9,418 bases of DNA from Deltaproteobacteria bacterium. GTDB taxonomy: Bacteria; Myxococcota; Polyangia; Polyangiales; B10-G4. The stretch lies in assembly GCA_019312705.1 (NCBI GenBank), contig JAFDCW010000095.1, positions 1-9,418 of the forward strand, read 5' to 3'. The translations under genes and the position numbers were made by a program. The notes below the pieces were generated by a model, which made no database searches, was not told the DNA's origin, and was given only the letters and a program-made list of their open reading frames with translations. Positions 5,826 to 9,418 of this stretch are shown in pieces (the stretch's first letter is position 1; every line of letters begins with the position of its first letter).

Positions 5826-6350
5826 ATGACCAACTCGCTCAGCACCCTTGCCGCCTGCATCGCCCTCCTCTCGTCTGTCCCGAGTCTGGCTTCAGCCCAG
5901 TCCGCGGATGGCGAGGGCTCAGCGGCGCTTTCCGTTCCCCGGGCGGTGGAGTCGAACGTCCGTGCCGGGGGTCCTGAGACAATCGAGGTTGCTCCGGCCC
6001 ACCACGACCCCGCACGTCGCCGCTCCCCCGGTCGGCCCTTCCTCATCACGGGCACGATCGCTCTCAGCCTGGGAGTGACCGCGGTGGCGTTCGGCGCCGT
6101 GGGATACGCCACGCGCGGCTATCAGATCGTTTGCATTTGGGGATGCAGCCCTCCGGATTACAGCGCCCCGGGGGCGTTCGTGGTGACGGGCGCCCTGACA
6201 ACGGCCCTGGGAATCGGACTCCTAGTCGCTGGTGCCCTCTCCAACAAAGGTGGCCGGGGACAGCACTCGAGGGGCCCGCGCGTACTCCCCACCTTCGCCG
6301 TCACGGGCAGTGGCAACGGCCTGACCCTGGGAGCAGTGGGTATCTTCTAA
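5826..6350 (+). CDS. Exported small protein with two hydrophobic helices, unknown function
   Basis: A 174-residue protein that I do not recognise. An N-terminal signal peptide ends in ASA-QS (cleavage after about residue 24), suiting signal peptidase I. A Pro/Arg-containing linker follows, then two hydrophobic Gly/Ala-rich segments (about 71-95 and 115-137) flanking a short loop with CIWGC (103-107), which could form a disulfide. After a basic stretch the C-terminus is LPTFAVTGSGNGLTLGAVGIF, an alternating, Phe-ended tail often seen in myxobacterial envelope proteins. The frame is open upstream to 5706, but the signal peptide starts at Met 5826, so that start is used. No strong ribosome binding site is visible. 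A sigma-54-like motif lies directly upstream. It follows the hydrolase gene by 164 bp, an interval in which I see no other gene. It converges on the DUF2330 gene with 30 bp between. Confidence 0.75.
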   Translation: MTNSLSTLAACIALLSSVPSLASAQSADGEGSAALSVPRAVESNVRAGGPETIEVAPAHHDPARRRSPGRPFLITGTIALSLGVTAVAFGAVGYATRGYQIVCIWGCSPPDYSAPGAFVVTGALTTALGIGLLVAGALSNKGGRGQHSRGPRVLPTFAVTGSGNGLTLGAVGIF

Positions 6351-6380
6351 CTGCGCGTCACTGACCCAACCGCTCCGGCG

Positions 6381-7910
6381 TCAGCGAGCCTTGCGGCGCT
6401 TCCACAGGAAGAGCCCGAAGACGGAGCCGAGGACCACCGCACCGCCGCCTCCGAGCTTGCCGAGAACCGGGCCGCTCGGTTTGGGCGCCGGAGGAGCGCT
6501 CGCCGGGGGCCGGTAACGCCGGAGGTTGATCTCGGGCACATCATCTCGGATCCAACGTTCGAGGGGTGCGCGGCGCCGGCGAATGAACGCCGTATTCGTG
6601 GCGGCCGCGGCCGGGGGCCGTCGCCCGTTTGGCGGTCCGCCCCAGATTCCGCGACGGGGGTTCTCACACGCGATGGCCCCGGGCCACCAGTTGAGCATCA
6701 CATACCGGCCCTGGAACTGGTTCGAGCTCGAGCGCTGCCGTTGCTCTTCGAGGCGTCCGGCGCGGTTCGGCATGCCCCGGCCGCCGATCACGGCCTCGGC
6801 GGGACGAAACACCAGGTCGTCGCCAAGAGACTCCCGGTCGTAGCGGTAATGCAGACGGGTCAGCACCATCTGCCCGCTCGCGCCCGAACCGTTCGCGCCG
6901 CCGATGACGTCGAGGCCAAAGAGAGTGAGCTCGGTTTGGCTCAGGGGCTGCGTTGGGCACGGATCGCAACTCGTCGCCTGCCACGAGTACTCGGTGATCA
7001 CCGCCCCGCGGTTTTGCCGAACGGTCTTGTCGAAGAGCGCCGCGTAAAACCGGCCGAAGTGGCGTCGCACGCGGTTGCGGACGCGGATGTTCGTCGGGAT
7101 GAATGCGTTGGGGTAGTTGGCGACCTCGTAGCGCTGATTCGGCGCGAGCACGTGCACGATCAAGTCCTGGGTGCCGTTGCTATTGAGCAGCCCGAGGCGC
7201 ACGGGAAGCGAGAACTCGTCGGAGTCGTAGTGGAAGCGTAACGGCGAGAGGATGGCGCGTCCGCCTTCGAAGGTGACCCGGCTGACGTTCACCTTGGCGA
7301 CGAAGAATTTCGTCCCCTGGGCGACGTACGGTCGCAGCACTTCGCCGGCGCCCTCGGGGATGTTGTAGTTCTCTTCCCGCAGCCAGGTATCGAGGCCGGA
7401 GCTGTCCCGGGCGCTCAAGATCTGAATGTCGTACTCACCAACCGCGAACTCGGCCTCGACGACGACGCCGTGGCGTGGGGAGGGGGCCGCAGCGCCGGCC
7501 GACGGCCTCGCCGCGGAGCTCGGCATGCGTCTCATACGCCGGTGCCTCCTCTGTGGTCGGTAACACGGGTCCTGCTCCCAATACTCGACGAGGCGCGGCG
7601 CCGAGAGTTGGTCGACGCGGTCGAAGGCGGCCCGGGGGAGCGTCTTGACGTCGGTCTCCTGGAGCACGACGGGGACCGGGACGACCATCGCGAAATCCTG
7701 AGGCGGGCCCTGGTAGGCGTTCTGCATCGACAGAACCGTCCGCCGGCCCTGGCGCATGAGCACCACCTTGGTCGCCTCGTTGTAGACCGCACCGTCCGCG
7801 CCGCTGACGTAGAACCCGCAAAAGGCGTGGGCGGCACCGGGTGCCACGGTCAGGCCGATGGCCAAAACGAAGGCGGCCAGGGGGGAGAGGAGGGCAAGAG
7901 GCTTCATCAT
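6381..7910 (-). CDS. DUF2330 protein, exported with C-terminal membrane anchor
   Basis: A 509-residue protein. The signal peptide ends at AHA-F (residues 27-30). The region from CGFYVSGADG (31-40) through MVVPVPVVL (75-83) to WEQDPC (111-116) matches DUF2330, a family of exported proteins of unknown function found often in myxobacteria; SCDPCPTQPLS (314-324) is a second Cys-containing block in the body of the domain. A basic, low-complexity insert (about 118-148, Arg-rich then Ala/Pro/Ser) interrupts the N-terminal part. The C-terminus has a Pro-rich spacer (468-481), a glycine-rich hydrophobic helix (about 486-503) and the basic end KRRKAR, predicting a tail anchor in the inner membrane or a sorting-type signal, without the Cys of MYXO-CTERM. 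The start at 7910 (ATGATG) is supported by AAGG 6 nt upstream. The frame remains open to 8474, but that extension is Arg/His-rich and overlaps another ORF, so it is rejected. Confidence 0.9.
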   Translation of the reverse strand: MMKPLALLSPLAAFVLAIGLTVAPGAAHAFCGFYVSGADGAVYNEATKVVLMRQGRRTVLSMQNAYQGPPQDFAMVVPVPVVLQETDVKTLPRAAFDRVDQLSAPRLVEYWEQDPCYRPQRRHRRMRRMPSSAARPSAGAAAPSPRHGVVVEAEFAVGEYDIQILSARDSSGLDTWLREENYNIPEGAGEVLRPYVAQGTKFFVAKVNVSRVTFEGGRAILSPLRFHYDSDEFSLPVRLGLLNSNGTQDLIVHVLAPNQRYEVANYPNAFIPTNIRVRNRVRRHFGRFYAALFDKTVRQNRGAVITEYSWQATSCDPCPTQPLSQTELTLFGLDVIGGANGSGASGQMVLTRLHYRYDRESLGDDLVFRPAEAVIGGRGMPNRAGRLEEQRQRSSSNQFQGRYVMLNWWPGAIACENPRRGIWGGPPNGRRPPAAAATNTAFIRRRRAPLERWIRDDVPEINLRRYRPPASAPPAPKPSGPVLGKLGGGGAVVLGSVFGLFLWKRRKAR

Positions 7911-7950
7911 GATGGACCTTCGATGCCGCGGAGAGCCCGCGCCTTGGTGA

Positions 7951-7962
7951 CTATTCGAATAG
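7951..7962. promoter_or_regulatory. Perfect 12-bp palindrome upstream of the DUF2330 gene
   Basis: CTATTCGAATAG is a perfect palindrome, AT-rich against its surroundings, located 41-52 bp before the DUF2330 start in the 62-bp gap between it and the upstream ORF. The position fits an operator or an activator site near a promoter. No regulator can be named. Confidence 0.35.
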
Positions 7963-7972
7963 CATGGTGGGC

Positions 7973-8416
7973 TCAGGGCGCCGGGAGAAAGAGGTTCATC
8001 GCGATCGTCGCGCCCGCGCGCCCAAGCACGGTCGCCATGGCGTTCCGGGTGCCGACGGTGACGGTGATGACGGTAGTCGCGGCCTCGGCGTTGAGGACTA
8101 GGGCTTCTCCGTCGGGGCTCGAGGTCCCCGGGGTCAGGACGCCACCCGAGAGGTAGCCGACCGTGCCGGTCTTGTCCGACGACGCGGTCATGTCCACGGC
8201 GGCTGCGCCCCTGGCCTCGATGCCGCGGGCGACGATCCAACCGGCAGAGGTATCCTCGGTCAGCGACGCCGAAGAGTAGGTGCTGTTCCAAAGCGTATTG
8301 CTGATGCCGGGCACACCCGTGACGACGGGCGCGGTCGCGATGTTCTCGTGGGCGTAGAACCAGGTGTCGTGGTGCTCTGCGAGGGTGGCGTGGGCGATGT
8401 AGAGGCCGGTGGGCAT
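7973..8416 (-). CDS. Hypothetical protein with uncertain, possibly truncated 5' end
   Basis: An unrecognised 147-residue product if started at the ATG at 8416. The codons are strongly G/C-ending and the residues are protein-like: GLYIAHATLAEHHDTWFYAH near the start, several Thr/Val/Ala-rich beta-strand-like stretches (for example TTVITVTVG, 114-122) and the end AMNLFLPAP. It looks beta-rich and has no signal peptide or transmembrane helix. The start is doubtful. The ATG at 8416 has no ribosome binding site, and the codon bias and plausible sequence continue upstream in frame for at least a dozen residues. No ATG, GTG or TTG occurs in frame between 8416 and the oxidoreductase stop at 8502. The gene may have lost its 5' end or carry a frameshift there; a TTG-initiated stretch in another frame near 8490 is one alternative. 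It ends 62 bp before the DUF2330 start, on the same strand. Confidence 0.5.
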   Translation of the reverse strand: MPTGLYIAHATLAEHHDTWFYAHENIATAPVVTGVPGISNTLWNSTYSSASLTEDTSAGWIVARGIEARGAAAVDMTASSDKTGTVGYLSGGVLTPGTSSPDGEALVLNAEAATTVITVTVGTRNAMATVLGRAGATIAMNLFLPAP

Positions 8417-8501
8417 CGCGGTGAAGGTGATCGCCGAAACGCCGGACGCATCGGAGCGGCGATGGAGACCACAATTGCGGTGCCCCGCAACCCCGTGGGG
8501 G

Positions 8502-9418
8502 TCAATCGCCCGGGTGCAATACGTAGCAGCCGACGTGACGGCTCTGCCACTTCTCCCGGAGCGCCTCGCCGATCTTCGACATGGGATAGACCCGCGACAC
8601 ATGGGGAGCGAGTTTGCCGGCCTCGAACCAGGCCCCGAGGGCGTCGAGGCGCGCCTCACGAATGGCCGGGTCCTTGTGCACCGAGATGGCGGCCGGGCAC
8701 CCGAGCACATCGAGGCTCTTCATCATGATGAGGTTCGTCGGCAGCACGTTGGCGTTGGGGGCCCCGCGCTCGCCCTTGCCCTTGGCGACGAAGGGCGTCG
8801 CCGCCCAGCCGACGACGAGAAACCGCGCTCCGAAGCGCACGCAACGCAGGCTCTCGAGGGAAATGTCGCCGCCCACCGGGTCATAGACGACGTCGACGCC
8901 CCGACCGCCGGTGAGCGCCTTGACGTCTTCCCGGAAGCGTCGCGGCGCGCCATCGTCGTCGGTGACCCGGACGAGGTGATCGGCCCCTTGGCCTTTGACG
9001 ACGCGGAGCTTGTCGGGGTTGCGCCCTGTGGCGATGACCGTCGCCCCCACGAGCTTCGCCATCTGCACCGCCGCGAGGCCCGCCGTCCCGGTCGAGCCGT
9101 GGATGAGCACGACCTCCCCGGCCGCGAGGCCTCCGCGGTGAATCAGCGCGTGGTACGCGGTCTCGTAGCCGCTGAAGTTGCAGCCTTGGTCGAAGGACAG
9201 CGCCGCGGGCAGCGCCAGGACCGCCGCGCCGGGGGCCACCGCATACGACGCCCAGCCGCCATACTTTTGGTAGTCGCCGATAGACCGCGGCCCGGTCAGC
9301 ATGCCGTCGGCCCACACCGCATCACCGACCGAAACGTGCTTCACGTCGGCCCCCGCCCACGCAACCTCTCCGCTGTATTCGAGCCCCGGGCAGTAGGGCG
9401 GGGACGCCATGTGCTGGT
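8502..9418 (-). CDS. Zinc-independent MDR-family NAD(P)H:quinone oxidoreductase (partial)
   Basis: The C-terminal ~305 residues of a medium-chain dehydrogenase/reductase that runs off the right edge. The frame stays open to the last base. The Met at 9410 is not the real start, since the codons before it continue the family's typical Gln-x-x-PP context. Landmarks, counted from that Met, are PGLEYSGEV (8-16), the GD-x-V turn (29-32), the NAD(P)H Rossmann motif HGSTGTAGLAAVQMAK (104-119), VDVVYDPVGG (172-181) and GARFLVVGWA (194-203). No structural-zinc cysteine cluster or catalytic-zinc ligands are visible, placing it with quinone oxidoreductase-like members rather than zinc alcohol dehydrogenases. 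Expected activity is soluble, NADPH-dependent reduction of quinones or activated alkenes; the true substrate is unknown. The end is GD-stop at 8502. The unrecognised ORF 7973-8416 follows on the same strand. Confidence 0.9.
   Translation of the reverse strand, partial: QHMASPPYCPGLEYSGEVAWAGADVKHVSVGDAVWADGMLTGPRSIGDYQKYGGWASYAVAPGAAVLALPAALSFDQGCNFSGYETAYHALIHRGGLAAGEVVLIHGSTGTAGLAAVQMAKLVGATVIATGRNPDKLRVVKGQGADHLVRVTDDDGAPRRFREDVKALTGGRGVDVVYDPVGGDISLESLRCVRFGARFLVVGWAATPFVAKGKGERGAPNANVLPTNLIMMKSLDVLGCPAAISVHKDPAIREARLDALGAWFEAGKLAPHVSRVYPMSKIGEALREKWQSRHVGCYVLHPGD

Noticed and set aside
6361..6383. Short inverted repeat CTGAC/GTCAG in the 30-bp convergent gap
   Set aside because: It is only five base pairs with a 13-base loop and no T-run; repeats of this size are expected by chance.
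7911..8474. N-terminal extension of the DUF2330 gene up to a TTG at 8474
   Set aside because: The extra 188 residues are Arg/His-rich, overlap another coding-like frame, and precede a clear signal peptide with its own ribosome binding site at 7910.
8490..8502. Small hairpin ACCCC-GTG-GGGGT at the end of the oxidoreductase gene
   Set aside because: It has a five-base stem with no T-run, overlaps the stop codon and is too weak to call a terminator.

Overview
The window is GC-rich, with strongly G/C-biased third codon positions. It carries several secreted Cys-rich lipoproteins, a DUF2330 protein and short signal-peptide proteins with two hydrophobic helices. This mix resembles large-genome Myxococcota (Polyangiales/Sandaracinaceae-like). 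The assignment is inference from gene style, since no rRNA or marker gene is present. I saw no tRNA, rRNA, CRISPR array, transposase, integrase or phage gene.

Layout from left to right. A 222-base leader without a convincing gene precedes an orphan beta-class DNA methyltransferase (+, 223-1110), whose flanks share an 11-bp direct repeat. A very small lipoprotein (-, 1139-1279) and a larger lipoprotein with three six-cysteine modules (+, 1431-2102) diverge from a shared 151-bp region. The larger lipoprotein converges, with a 2-bp gap, on a two-gene minus-strand operon. That operon holds a TetR-type repressor (3732-3100) followed by a metallo-beta-lactamase-fold, DUF4336-like protein (3097-2105), whose ribosome binding site lies in the last codons of the repressor gene. 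Upstream of tetR on the same strand is another Cys-rich lipoprotein (4304-3792). Divergent from that is a membrane-anchored alpha/beta hydrolase (+, 4408-5661), followed by a small exported two-helix protein (+, 5826-6350) preceded by a sigma-54-like motif. The minus strand then carries a DUF2330 protein with a C-terminal membrane anchor (7910-6381), an unrecognised ORF with an uncertain 5' end (8416-7973), and a zinc-less MDR-family quinone oxidoreductase that runs off the right edge (from 9418 to 8502).

Functionally the window looks like ordinary accessory and cell-envelope content rather than one integrated system. Four of the ten genes encode exported or surface proteins with lipobox or signal-peptidase-I signals. 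The only clear regulatory unit is the translationally coupled TetR/MBL-fold pair with an AT-rich, inverted-repeat-containing control region. I found no convincing evidence of a new defence or biosynthetic system. The points most worth checking are the TetR/MBL pair, the modular Cys-rich lipoprotein, the ORF with no good start beside the oxidoreductase, and several short regulatory motifs.
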